A DNA stretch of 5,343 nt from Desulfuromusa sp. (GTDB lineage Bacteria; Desulfobacterota; Desulfuromonadia; Desulfuromonadales; Geopsychrobacteraceae), in assembly GCA_021157505.1 (NCBI GenBank), contig JAGGWI010000003.1, forward strand, positions 1-5,343, read 5' to 3'. The notes below the pieces were generated by a model. The model saw only the letters and a program-made list of their open reading frames with translations, made no database searches and was not told where the DNA came from. Numbering within the stretch: position 1 is the stretch's first letter; each line of letters opens with the position of its first letter. Below, piece after piece: positions 1 through 5,343 of the stretch. Position numbers and translations under genes: made by a program.

Positions 1-53
1 ACTGAGGCAAACATGAGCAAGCAGGTTAAGAGTGTGACCTTGAGACGTTTCAT
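1..53 (-). CDS. N-terminus of an exported protein (partial, cut by the left edge)
   Basis: Reading the minus strand from position 53 gives MKRLKVTLLTCLLMFAS before the window ends. This is a typical signal peptide start: two or three basic residues, then a hydrophobic stretch of about 12 residues ending in small residues. A strong ribosome binding site, AAGGAG (complement of 61-66), lies 7 bases before the ATG at 53. A second in-frame ATG at 56 is only 4 bases from it, so 53 is preferred. The Cys in LLTC is not a good lipobox because the preceding residue is Thr rather than Gly, Ala or Ser, so ordinary Sec export is more likely than a lipoprotein. The mature protein lies outside the window and its function cannot be told. 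The gene runs in the same direction as rocD but starts 230 bases beyond its stop, so it probably has its own promoter. Confidence 0.68.
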   Translation of the reverse strand, partial: MKRLKVTLLTCLLMFAS

Positions 54-60
54 CATAAAT

Positions 61-68
61 CTCCTTTT
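61..68 (-). promoter_or_regulatory. Ribosome binding site of the exported-protein gene
   Basis: The complement of these bases reads AAAAGGAG, a near-perfect Shine-Dalgarno sequence. It sits 4 bases before the ATG at 56 and 7 bases before the ATG at 53, which favours the second as the true start. Confidence 0.65.
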
Positions 69-218
69 CAATGGGTTGTTTGGACCGCTGATTCAACTTT
101 CCAGTGCAACAGGGGAACTAAAATCTTCGATCGTTGTGCTTCTATTGCGCCGCCGCTTGCTTACCTTTCATAATCCCATCTAAACGGTTTCTGCAATTCG
201 TTTTACCACATTATTCGT

Positions 219-273
219 CCATCCCCTGTCGATCGGGAGAAAAAGTCAATATCCGACCGGGATGGTTTTTTTT
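219..273 (+). terminator. Hairpin plus T-run downstream of rocD
   Basis: CCATCCC at 219-225 pairs with GGGATGG at 259-265, with a few further pairs inside, and is followed by eight T at 266-273. The T-run places the terminator on the plus strand, although no plus-strand gene is visible to its left. Read on the minus strand, the same stem starts about 18 bases after the rocD stop codon and could act as the 3' end hairpin of rocD mRNA, but no U-run follows it in that direction. It may do both jobs imperfectly, or it may block antisense transcription into rocD. Confidence 0.5.
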
Positions 274-283
274 ACTTCAGTTG

Positions 284-1483
284 CTATGCTGAGAATACCT
301 TGTCGATATTCTCCATCGCCCAGTCAATATCTTCCCTGGTGATGACTAGGGGCGGCGCAAAGCGGATGATATTGTCATGGGTCTCTTTACACAGGATGCC
401 GAGCCCTTCAAGTTGTTGGCAGTATTTTCTCGCGCCGCCAGCCTCAGGATTAAGCTCAACACCGATCAGAAGCCCCCGCCCACGAATCTCCTTGATAAGT
501 TGGGTGTCTATCTGTTTGAGCCCGGTGCGAAAATATTCCCCCATTTTATCAGCATTTTCGATCATATTTTCATCAGCGATGACCCGGATTGCTGTCCTCG
601 CGACGGCACAGGCTAGCGGGTTTCCACCAAAAGTGGAGCCATGTTCCCCCGGCTGAAGAACGTTCATAACCTCGTGACTGGATAAAACTGCAGAGACCGG
701 ATAAAACCCACCGGATAAAGCTTTGCCCAACAGAGTCATATCCGCTTCGATTCCTTCGTGTTCTTCGGCCAGCAATCTGCCGGTACGGCCCAGACCCGTT
801 TGAATCTCATCCAGAATCAAAACAACATTGTTTTTTTGGCAAAGTGCTTTGGCTTTTTTAAGATATCCTTCTGGGGGAATGATGACTCCCGCCTCCCCTT
901 GGATTGGCTCAACGAGAAATGCAACTGTATTGGGGGTGATGGCTGCTTCAAGTGCATCAGCATCCCCATAGGGGACCACTTTAAACCCCGGGGTGAAAGG
1001 GCCGAAGCCTTTTCGCGAACTCTCATCTGAAGAGAATCCAACGATGGTCACGGTGCGACCGTGAAAATTATTTTCACAGACGATGATTTCGGCCTGTCCT
1101 TGAGGTATCCCTTTGGTTTGATAGCCCCATTTGCGTACCACTTTGATCGCGGTTTCAACCGCTTCGGCACCGGAATTCATCGGTAACACTTTGTGGGAGT
1201 TGGTCATTTCACAAATTTCTTTGTAGAAAAGAGCAATCTGATCATTGCGGAAGGCCCGAGAGGACAGGGTCAGCTTCTGGCATTGTTCAACCATGGTAGC
1301 TTGAATCTTCGGGTGGCAATGCCCCTGATTAATCGCTGAATAGGCTGAAAGACAGTCCATGTAACGTTTTCCGTCAACATCCCATACCCATACCCCCTTG
1401 CCACGACTCAGAACAACATCCAGAGGATTGTAGTTTTTGGCCCCATAGCGATTTTCCATTTGAATATATTCTGCTGTTTCCAT
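284..1483 (-). CDS. rocD: Ornithine aminotransferase (ornithine-oxo-acid transaminase)
   Basis: This PLP enzyme moves the delta-amino group of ornithine to 2-oxoglutarate, giving glutamate 5-semialdehyde (which cyclises to pyrroline-5-carboxylate) and glutamate. It acts in the cytoplasm in arginine and ornithine breakdown. The 399 residues match the family length and show a complete class III aminotransferase. The PLP phosphate loop is NSGAEA (103-108), the pyridine-nitrogen Asp is D225 in LDEIQTG, and the Schiff-base lysine is K254 in LLGKALSGG. HGSTFGGNPLA is at 281-291. Ornithine-specific residues known from the human enzyme are conserved: Y18 in GAKNYNP, Y48 in AYSAINQGHCHP, R143 in FHGRT, and the E197/R374 pair (QGEAGV and IIRFAPPLV). 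This favours ornithine over acetylornithine or GABA as substrate. The start at 1483 is supported by UAAGG 12 bases upstream; the next Met (M9) has no such site. The gene lies 185 bases downstream of the Lrp-type regulator gene, on the same strand. Confidence 0.94.
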   Translation of the reverse strand: METAEYIQMENRYGAKNYNPLDVVLSRGKGVWVWDVDGKRYMDCLSAYSAINQGHCHPKIQATMVEQCQKLTLSSRAFRNDQIALFYKEICEMTNSHKVLPMNSGAEAVETAIKVVRKWGYQTKGIPQGQAEIIVCENNFHGRTVTIVGFSSDESSRKGFGPFTPGFKVVPYGDADALEAAITPNTVAFLVEPIQGEAGVIIPPEGYLKKAKALCQKNNVVLILDEIQTGLGRTGRLLAEEHEGIEADMTLLGKALSGGFYPVSAVLSSHEVMNVLQPGEHGSTFGGNPLACAVARTAIRVIADENMIENADKMGEYFRTGLKQIDTQLIKEIRGRGLLIGVELNPEAGGARKYCQQLEGLGILCKETHDNIIRFAPPLVITREDIDWAMENIDKVFSA

Positions 1484-1490
1484 ACGGGTA

Positions 1491-1500
1491 CTTTTCCTTA
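1491..1500 (-). promoter_or_regulatory. Ribosome binding site of rocD, within a possible hairpin
   Basis: The mRNA reads UAAGGAAAAG here, with the AUG 7 bases further on. The spacing from the AGG core is about 12 bases, which is rather long. The UAAGG core can pair with CCUUA six bases upstream (complement of 1507-1511), which would hide it from the ribosome. That CCUUA is also the end of the long leader hairpin at 1507-1558. Confidence 0.5.
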
Positions 1501-1506
1501 GGCTGT

Positions 1507-1558
1507 TAAGGGGAACAGAAACGGGTTGCGGTCAGGTTCTATCCACCGGTTCCCCTTA
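1507..1558 (-). repeat. Perfect 10-base inverted repeat in the rocD leader
   Basis: TAAGGGGAAC (1507-1516) and GTTCCCCTTA (1549-1558) are exact reverse complements, separated by 32 bases and ending 23 bases before the rocD start. The arms are 42 bases apart start to start, close to four turns of DNA. They could therefore be two sites on one helix face for an Lrp-type multimer. Alternatively they form a strong stem in the rocD leader RNA. A TTGTCA hexamer on the minus strand just upstream could be a -35 box, but its expected -10 position falls in the repeat and matches poorly. I could not fix the promoter. Confidence 0.55.
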
Positions 1559-1584
1559 GCTTGAAGTTGACGGTTTGACAAAAG

Positions 1585-1643
1585 CGGTAACGACTCACTC
1601 TGGCCAGTCTCCGCATTGGGCCTCTGCCTACCGATTTTTTTTT
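1585..1643 (+). terminator. Weak hairpin and T9 run between the regulator gene and rocD
   Basis: CGGTA (1585-1589) can pair with TACCG (1629-1633), with a GGCC/GGCC pairing inside the loop, followed by A and nine T (1635-1643). The stem is short and the loop long. It points along the plus strand, antisense to rocD and the regulator gene, so any function would be to stop antisense transcription. The T-run itself is certain; the terminator role is a guess. Confidence 0.22.
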
Positions 1644-1668
1644 GGAAAAAGATGTTTACCATCACCAG

Positions 1669-2154
1669 TCAATCCCATTGGCTAAGAAATTTTGGCGGAA
1701 GAAGAACCCATTTTTTCTTGGCTTTCATGATTACGAAAGATTCGCTGGAACCGATATTCTCAATGCTGGGGAGCCTTTGAGACATAAAGAGATAAAGCTC
1801 TTCTATATCACCATGAAAAACAACTTCAGCAAAAACATCGTATCTCCCGGTCACGGCGTAAGCAGAGTGAACATCTTCGAGTTCCGAAATCTTCGTCAGA
1901 GTTTCATCTAGCCGACTGTCATCCTTGACCCCGATGGCAACCAAGGCCATGATCAATCCCTTGACCCTGAAAATATCGACCAGCCCGGCAATCTTCAACG
2001 CACCGGAGTTGATAATATTTTTCATTCGGGCATTTATCGTAGGGTTTGAGATGTCAAGCTTTTCAGCCAGAGCCTTGGCCGGCATCCGCCCATCTTCACT
2101 CAGGTGGCGGATGAGGTTTTTATCCAGATCATCAAGATTTTTCTTCGCCTTCAT
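1669..2154 (-). CDS. Lrp/AsnC family transcriptional regulator
   Basis: This is a small DNA-binding regulator of the leucine-responsive/AsnC family, which forms dimers and octamers and usually senses an amino acid. From the ATG at 2154 it has 161 residues, the usual size. The N-terminal part (about 7-55) is the winged helix-turn-helix: LDDLDKNLIRHLSEDGRMP, then ALAEKLDISNPTINARMKNI with the recognition helix near 36-48. The rest (about 65-145) is the RAM ligand-binding domain, with the hallmark AVTGRYDVFAEVV at 100-112. An upstream in-frame ATG at 2190 would add 12 residues, but AGGA (complement of 2164-2167) stands 9 bases before 2154, so the shorter form is chosen. The gene is upstream of rocD on the same strand and divergent from the M81 gene. 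It probably controls both neighbours and itself. The effector cannot be read from the sequence; ornithine or arginine would fit the context. Confidence 0.93.
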   Translation of the reverse strand: MKAKKNLDDLDKNLIRHLSEDGRMPAKALAEKLDISNPTINARMKNIINSGALKIAGLVDIFRVKGLIMALVAIGVKDDSRLDETLTKISELEDVHSAYAVTGRYDVFAEVVFHGDIEELYLFMSQRLPSIENIGSSESFVIMKAKKKWVLLPPKFLSQWD

Positions 2155-2161
2155 GGAATTA

Positions 2162-2167
2162 TTTCCT
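2162..2167 (-). promoter_or_regulatory. Ribosome binding site that decides the regulator start
   Basis: The complement reads AGGAAA, ending 7 bases before the ATG at 2154. It lies inside the possible longer reading frame from 2190, which supports 2154 as the real start and makes 2155-2190 leader sequence. Confidence 0.6.
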
Positions 2168-2320
2168 GTCCTTTCCTGCACTGAAGACACCCGGGGTACA
2201 GTTGAGATATGCCGGCAGCCTGCACTTTGGTGATGTCGAATGAAAAGTTCTCCGACTGAAAACCAGTAGTCCTTGTCGACTCAGGTTTAATCTGCAGTGT
2301 CACCTTTCCACCATTAACAA

Positions 2321-2412
2321 TTTATATATATAAAAATATACTGTTATAAATTTTATATTTTAAAGATTTTTATATGTATTTTTTTATAATTTGAAGATAT
2401 AACACTTTTATA
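2321..2412. promoter_or_regulatory. AT-rich block of the divergent control region
   Basis: About 92 bases with only about eight G or C. The block lies between the divergent Lrp-type gene and the M81 gene, where promoters and regulator sites for both are expected. A perfect TATAAT occurs on the plus strand at 2385-2390, but no convincing -35 box stands 16-18 bases before it, and in such AT-rich DNA this match can be chance. Lrp-family proteins prefer AT-rich, bendable DNA, so this is the best candidate binding region. Individual sites cannot be picked with confidence. The flanking stretch 2190-2320 shows no clear gene or motif. Confidence 0.45.
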
Positions 2413-2427
2413 GCAGCAAATAGCTGC
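2413..2427. repeat. Short palindrome GCAGC-AAATA-GCTGC
   Basis: A perfect 5-base inverted repeat with a 5-base AT spacer (15 bases in all), directly at the right edge of the AT-rich block. If the TATAAT at 2385 is a real -10 box, the palindrome lies about 15-30 bases into the transcript, a normal operator position. A two-half-site pattern with an AT centre is common for dimeric regulators. It is short enough to occur by chance. Confidence 0.3.
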
Positions 2428-2454
2428 CTGTCAACCATAAATTTAAACTATTAG

Positions 2455-2718
2455 GAGCCTGCCTTAAAATTTAATGCCACCAGTGGCGTTGCTGACTTAT
2501 TCGATCCAATTCGGCAAAAGAAACTGCTTTCTGTGGCTCGAAATGGTAAGGACCTTCTGGCAACAAATTTTCGGGAGAGTTCAGGCGTGCCCAAAGACAG
2601 GACGGACTGGGTTGAAGTGGCTACACTTTTAGATTCCACCACACATATTCGCTTTTATTTTTATTTTCCCCCTTGCCGGCAAGGTGTCCCCTATGAGTTT
2701 CAATGTTCTGACTGCTGA
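2455..2718 (+). other. Unexplained open frame upstream of the M81 gene, possibly a gene remnant
   Basis: One plus-strand frame is open from 2455 to the stop at 2716-2718, overlapping the M81 gene start by 26 bases. The part from 2458 to about 2635 reads like protein (for example KFNATSGVADLFDPIRQKK and GVPKDRTDWVEVATLL). From about 2640 it becomes Phe/Tyr-rich and unlike a normal protein end. No good start follows the AGGAG at 2453-2457 in this frame; the first usable start is GTG at 2533. A second plus frame (ATG 2474 to stop 2632) and a minus frame (2451-2642) are also open, so openness alone proves little. It could be a decayed gene fragment, an untranslated leader of the M81 gene, or a short leader peptide. 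I do not recognise a family. Confidence 0.25.
2671..2684. repeat. Perfect 14-base palindrome over the M81 ribosome binding site
   Basis: CCTTGCCGGCAAGG equals its own reverse complement. Its last four bases, AAGG, are the Shine-Dalgarno sequence of the M81 gene, 8 bases before the ATG at 2693. In RNA it could form a 5-base-pair stem with a CCGG loop that covers the ribosome binding site. In DNA it could be a dimer operator. The palindrome is certain; its role is inferred. Confidence 0.5.
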
Positions 2719-4177
2719 AATTTCCCATGAAACCAATACGTTCAGCCTGCACAAAACCGGCAAAGAGGCTTTCATGGTCCGTTATGCCCTGATGGGTGCG
2801 GCAGCTATTACCGAGCGGGGCGATGAGAATACCGAACTTGCTGGGTTTCTTGATGCCGGTCGTGCGCATGATTGGCAAGTCACTCATACTCTTAGCACTG
2901 CTGCCGGACCCAGCGGTAAAATCAGGCGCAAGGCGTTTGACTGGCTCTGTGAGCCGATCCTTGCGAGCATAAAAAAATATCCCTTCGATGGGCTGTTGCT
3001 TGGTTTGCATGGTGCGATGGTTCTCGATTTCTGTGATGACGGTGAAGGTGAACTACTTCAGCGTATCCGCAGTCTGGTCGGCAAGGAGATGCCGATTGCG
3101 ATCACTCTGGATCCACATGCCAATGTCAGTGAGAAGATGTGTGAGCTAGCGGATATTATTGTTTCGTTTCAAACCTACCCACACATTGATATGCGTGACA
3201 TCGGACGCCAGGCTGGAGACATTCTCCAACGCACCATGGCCGGTGAAATCAAGCCGCGCACTATCCGCGTCGGCCGCCCCATGCTTGAAGAAGTCAATGG
3301 TGGCCGCACCGACATCGGCCCGATGATCGAGCGCAATGCCGCGGCGCGTGCCTATGAGGAGCAGGCGGATGTCTTTGTTGTCAGCATCAATGCAGGTTTT
3401 GCCAGTGCCGATGTCAGGGAGGCTGGCCCGACAGTGTTGGTGAGCGGACAGGGGGATTTTGTTGCACACACTGCTTTTGCTGAAACGATCGCTGATGATA
3501 TCTGGAATCGCCGCTTTGAGGTGCTCAACGATTATCTCAGCGTTGACGTGGCTGCAGCTATTGCAGCCACTTACGAACCCGACAAGGGGCCGCTGATAAT
3601 TGCCGATTATGCAGATAATCCTGGCGCGGGCGGCTATGGCGATTCAACGGAACTGTTGCGCGCACTGCTCGATGCAGGTGTAAAGAATGCTTGTTTTGGT
3701 CCCATGGTGGATGGTGCGTCAGTGCAGATGCTGCAGTCTGCTGTTGTTGGCCAACCTGTACAGATTGCGCTTGGTGGCAAGACCGATCCAGACTTCGGTG
3801 GTGGTCCCCTTGTGCTAGAGGCCGAATTGCTCTCCCTCAGCGAAGGACATTTCATTGGCGATGGCCCAATAAACCATGGGCTCAGCGGTAATTTCGGCCC
3901 CAGTGCCGTCATCCGCGTTGGTGGCATTGAAATTTTGGTGGTCACCATCCCCAAGCAAATACTTGATTTGCAACAATTCAAAGCCTTCGGTATCGACCCG
4001 CAAAGTAAAGGTGTCGTGGCGCTAAAATCGATGCAGCACTTCCGTGCTGCGTTCGAACCGATTTCGGGAAAAATAATCGTCTGTGACAGTGGTGCACTTT
4101 GCACCCCACGTTACGATCGGCTGCCATATCACAACGTGCCAAGACCGATCTTCCCCTTAGATCAGCCAGAAGGCTGA
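2693..4177 (+). CDS. M81 family metallopeptidase (MlrC-like)
   Basis: A zinc hydrolase homologous to MlrC, the enzyme that cuts linearised microcystin. Most family members are in bacteria that never meet microcystin, and their natural substrates are largely unknown amides or small peptides. The 494 residues cover both family domains. The N-terminal MlrC domain (about 4-295) has the signature SHETNTF (11-17), LGLHGAM (103-109), TLDPHAN (138-144) and QTYPH (160-164). D140, H142 and H164 are the likely metal ligands by family analogy. The C-terminal domain (about 300-480) has DNPGAGGYGDST (308-319), FGPMVDG (335-341), a Gly-rich GGKTDPDFGGG (361-371) and LKSMQHFRAAF (444-454). A GTG at 2684 would add three residues, but AAGG at 2681-2684 is well spaced for the ATG at 2693. 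No signal peptide is seen, so it is cytoplasmic. It is divergent from the Lrp-type gene, which probably regulates it. The substrate is unknown; a peptide or amide yielding ornithine is a guess from context. Confidence 0.9.
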   Translation: MSFNVLTAEISHETNTFSLHKTGKEAFMVRYALMGAAAITERGDENTELAGFLDAGRAHDWQVTHTLSTAAGPSGKIRRKAFDWLCEPILASIKKYPFDGLLLGLHGAMVLDFCDDGEGELLQRIRSLVGKEMPIAITLDPHANVSEKMCELADIIVSFQTYPHIDMRDIGRQAGDILQRTMAGEIKPRTIRVGRPMLEEVNGGRTDIGPMIERNAAARAYEEQADVFVVSINAGFASADVREAGPTVLVSGQGDFVAHTAFAETIADDIWNRRFEVLNDYLSVDVAAAIAATYEPDKGPLIIADYADNPGAGGYGDSTELLRALLDAGVKNACFGPMVDGASVQMLQSAVVGQPVQIALGGKTDPDFGGGPLVLEAELLSLSEGHFIGDGPINHGLSGNFGPSAVIRVGGIEILVVTIPKQILDLQQFKAFGIDPQSKGVVALKSMQHFRAAFEPISGKIIVCDSGALCTPRYDRLPYHNVPRPIFPLDQPEG

Positions 4178-4243
4178 TATTGTTCTCATTTAATTTAAAG
4201 GGGTGTTATGGGGCACTGAGTGAACTCCTCAACTTTTACCTAC

Positions 4244-4268
4244 ATAAAATGGAAGAGAACCATTTTAT
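4244..4268. repeat. AT-rich inverted repeat after the M81 gene
   Basis: ATAAAATGG (4244-4252) and CCATTTTAT (4260-4268) are exact reverse complements around a 7-base loop, about 67 bases after the M81 stop. No T-run follows on either strand, so it is not a classic terminator. It may be a 3' stabilising hairpin. Otherwise nothing is seen in 4178-4335 apart from very short chance reading frames. Confidence 0.4.
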
Positions 4269-4349
4269 AAAATGAAGAAGGGTAAGAAAGAATATTTTCA
4301 ACGTGTCACCAATGTGCAAATCAGGAAATAGAAACAGGGGGGGGGAAAT

Positions 4350-4384
4350 AAAAAAGGGCGGCTCTTAACGAGACCGCCCTTTTT
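4350..4384. terminator. Bidirectional rho-independent terminator
   Basis: GGGCGG (4356-4361) pairs with CCGCCC (4374-4379), extended by CTC/GAG (4362-4364 and 4370-4372) across a single bulged A at 4373, with a TTAAC loop. The stem is flanked by six A on the left and five T on the right, so it has a U-run in both transcript directions. It lies between two convergent genes: 173 bases after the M81 stop and 45 bases past the transketolase stop. It can end both transcripts. Confidence 0.9.
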
Positions 4385-4428
4385 CGTGCTTAACTTCAAT
4401 ATGGAAAACTGATTGACTTGCCAGGAGA

Positions 4429-5343
4429 TTAATCCAGCAGCTGTTTCGCGACAGCCACCATATTTTCTGCTGTAAAACCAAAATGTTGCATCAGTTCTCC
4501 GGCCGGAGCACTTGCTCCAAACTCATCCATCCCAATAGCTCGTCCATCAAGGCCAACGTAGCGCTCCCAACCAAAGGTGCTACCGGCTTCCATTGAAACC
4601 CGTTTGCTGCAGGCAGCCGGAAGAACCTCTTCGCGATAAGCGGCATCCTGGGCTTCAAACAACTCCCAACACGGCATTGAGACAACCCGCGTGCCAACGC
4701 CATCAGCCTGCAAAGTTTTCTGTGCGGCGATAGCATGCTGAACTTCTGAACCACTGGCCAACAGAATCAACTGTAACTCACCGGTTTCGGGAGAGAGGAC
4801 ATAACCACCTTTTTGTACTCCCGCTGCTGCGCCGAACTGGTTGCGATCAAGCGTTGGCAAACCTTGCCGGGACAGAACCAACATCGTTGGCCCCTGACGG
4901 TTCATAATTGCCGCCTTCCAGGCTTCGGACGTTTCGTTAGCATCACCCGGACGGATCACTGTCAAATTTGGCATCGCCCGCAAAGAGGCCAGATGCTCCA
5001 CCGGCTGATGCGTTGGTCCATCTTCACCCAGACCGATAGAGTCGTGGGTCATCACATAGATTGGAGCTAAACCCATCAGTGCCGCCATGCGGATTGCCGG
5101 GCGCATATAGTCGGCGAAAACAAAAAAGGTTCCCGCGAAGGGGATAATTCCCGGAGTATGGCAAAGACCATTCATGATCGAGCCCATGGCGTGTTCGCGA
5201 ATACCGTAATGGATATTGCGCCCACTCTGTCCGGGCAGCCAGGATCCCGCCCCTTTGATTTCAGTATTATTGGATGGCGCAAGGTCGGCAGATCCGCCAA
5301 TTAAAAAGGGGAGTCTTTCAGCTAAACTGTTGATAGCTGCACC
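4429..5343 (-). CDS. tkt: Transketolase, C-terminal part (5' end beyond the window)
   Basis: Transketolase moves two-carbon ketol units between sugar phosphates, using thiamine diphosphate, in the non-oxidative pentose phosphate pathway. The frame is open to the right edge with no start, so the visible 304 residues are a little under half of a protein of about 660. Counting from the edge: GGSADLAPSN (16-25) and NIHYGIREHAMG (43-54), where E50 is the Glu that activates the thiamine ring. FVFADYMRPAIRMAALM (74-90) is followed by the signature THDSIGLGEDGPTHQPVEH (99-117) and LSRQG (157-161), which hold substrate phosphate-binding residues of the family. SMEAGSTFGWERYVG opens the C-terminal domain, which ends at AVAKQLLD. 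The N-terminal thiamine pyrophosphate domain is outside the window. The protein looks intact and housekeeping. It is convergent with the M81 gene and shares its terminator. Confidence 0.95.
   Translation of the reverse strand, partial: GAAINSLAERLPFLIGGSADLAPSNNTEIKGAGSWLPGQSGRNIHYGIREHAMGSIMNGLCHTPGIIPFAGTFFVFADYMRPAIRMAALMGLAPIYVMTHDSIGLGEDGPTHQPVEHLASLRAMPNLTVIRPGDANETSEAWKAAIMNRQGPTMLVLSRQGLPTLDRNQFGAAAGVQKGGYVLSPETGELQLILLASGSEVQHAIAAQKTLQADGVGTRVVSMPCWELFEAQDAAYREEVLPAACSKRVSMEAGSTFGWERYVGLDGRAIGMDEFGASAPAGELMQHFGFTAENMVAVAKQLLD

Noticed and set aside
300..1041. Several open frames on both strands across rocD
   Set aside because: They lie wholly inside rocD, which has every catalytic motif. 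Their translations resemble no protein family.
1646..1663. GATG/CATC hairpin followed by T5 on the minus strand, just after the regulator stop
   Set aside because: A stem of only four pairs is too weak to call a terminator. Read-through into rocD remains possible.
1642..1911. Plus-strand open frame overlapping the regulator gene
   Set aside because: It is antisense to a clear Lrp/AsnC gene and shows no family motif.
2684..2692. GTG at 2684 as the start of the M81 gene
   Set aside because: It overlaps the AAGG that is well placed for the ATG at 2693, and family proteins begin close to the residues encoded from 2693.
3548..3570. Perfect 9-base inverted repeat GTGGCTGCA / TGCAGCCAC
   Set aside because: It falls in codons for an alanine-rich helix of the M81 protein and is readily explained by repeated GCT/GCA/GCC codons.
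3146..4104. Minus-strand and alternate plus-strand open frames inside the M81 and transketolase genes
   Set aside because: They are shadows of strongly supported coding sequence and lack ribosome binding sites or family motifs.
4196..4222. AAAGGGG followed by ATG-GGG-CAC-TGA, a three-codon frame with a strong ribosome binding site
   Set aside because: It is too short to support as a gene and no regulated gene follows on that strand.
4272..4331. A 19-codon basic reading frame (starts MKKGKKEYF)
   Set aside because: There is no ribosome binding site, it is AT-rich intergenic sequence and the length is well within chance.

Overview
The window looks like an ordinary bacterial chromosome of moderate GC, probably from a Gram-negative proteobacterium. 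The style of the transketolase and the Lrp, RocD and MlrC combination would fit a deltaproteobacterium of the Desulfuromonas/Pelobacter type. That placement is an impression and was not tested. No insertion sequence, phage gene, CRISPR array, tRNA or rRNA is visible.

Layout from left to right. Positions 1-53 hold the first 17 codons of a minus-strand gene for an exported protein. After a 230-base gap with a hairpin and T-run comes rocD (284-1483, minus), a full-length ornithine aminotransferase. A 185-base leader with a strong inverted repeat separates it from an Lrp/AsnC-family regulator (1669-2154, minus), which lies upstream of rocD in the same direction. A 538-base region follows, with a 90-base block that is about 90% A+T, a short palindrome and about 190 bases of unexplained open frame. 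It leads into a divergent plus-strand gene for an M81 (MlrC-like) metallopeptidase (2693-4177). A 250-base gap with a clear bidirectional terminator separates this from the C-terminal half of a transketolase (4429-5343, minus), which runs off the right edge.

The likely functional unit is the central trio. A local Lrp-type regulator sits between an ornithine catabolic enzyme and a divergent peptidase-like hydrolase. The simplest reading is a small, amino-acid-responsive locus: the M81 enzyme opens an amide or peptide substrate, RocD sends ornithine towards glutamate semialdehyde and proline or glutamate, and the regulator senses an amino acid. This is inference from arrangement. Transketolase and the exported protein look like unrelated neighbours.

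No clearly novel system is visible. The points most worth checking are the 5' leaders. The rocD leader can fold in two mutually exclusive ways, one of which hides the ribosome binding site. The ribosome binding site of the M81 gene lies inside a perfect 14-base palindrome. The 2455-2690 stretch remains unexplained.
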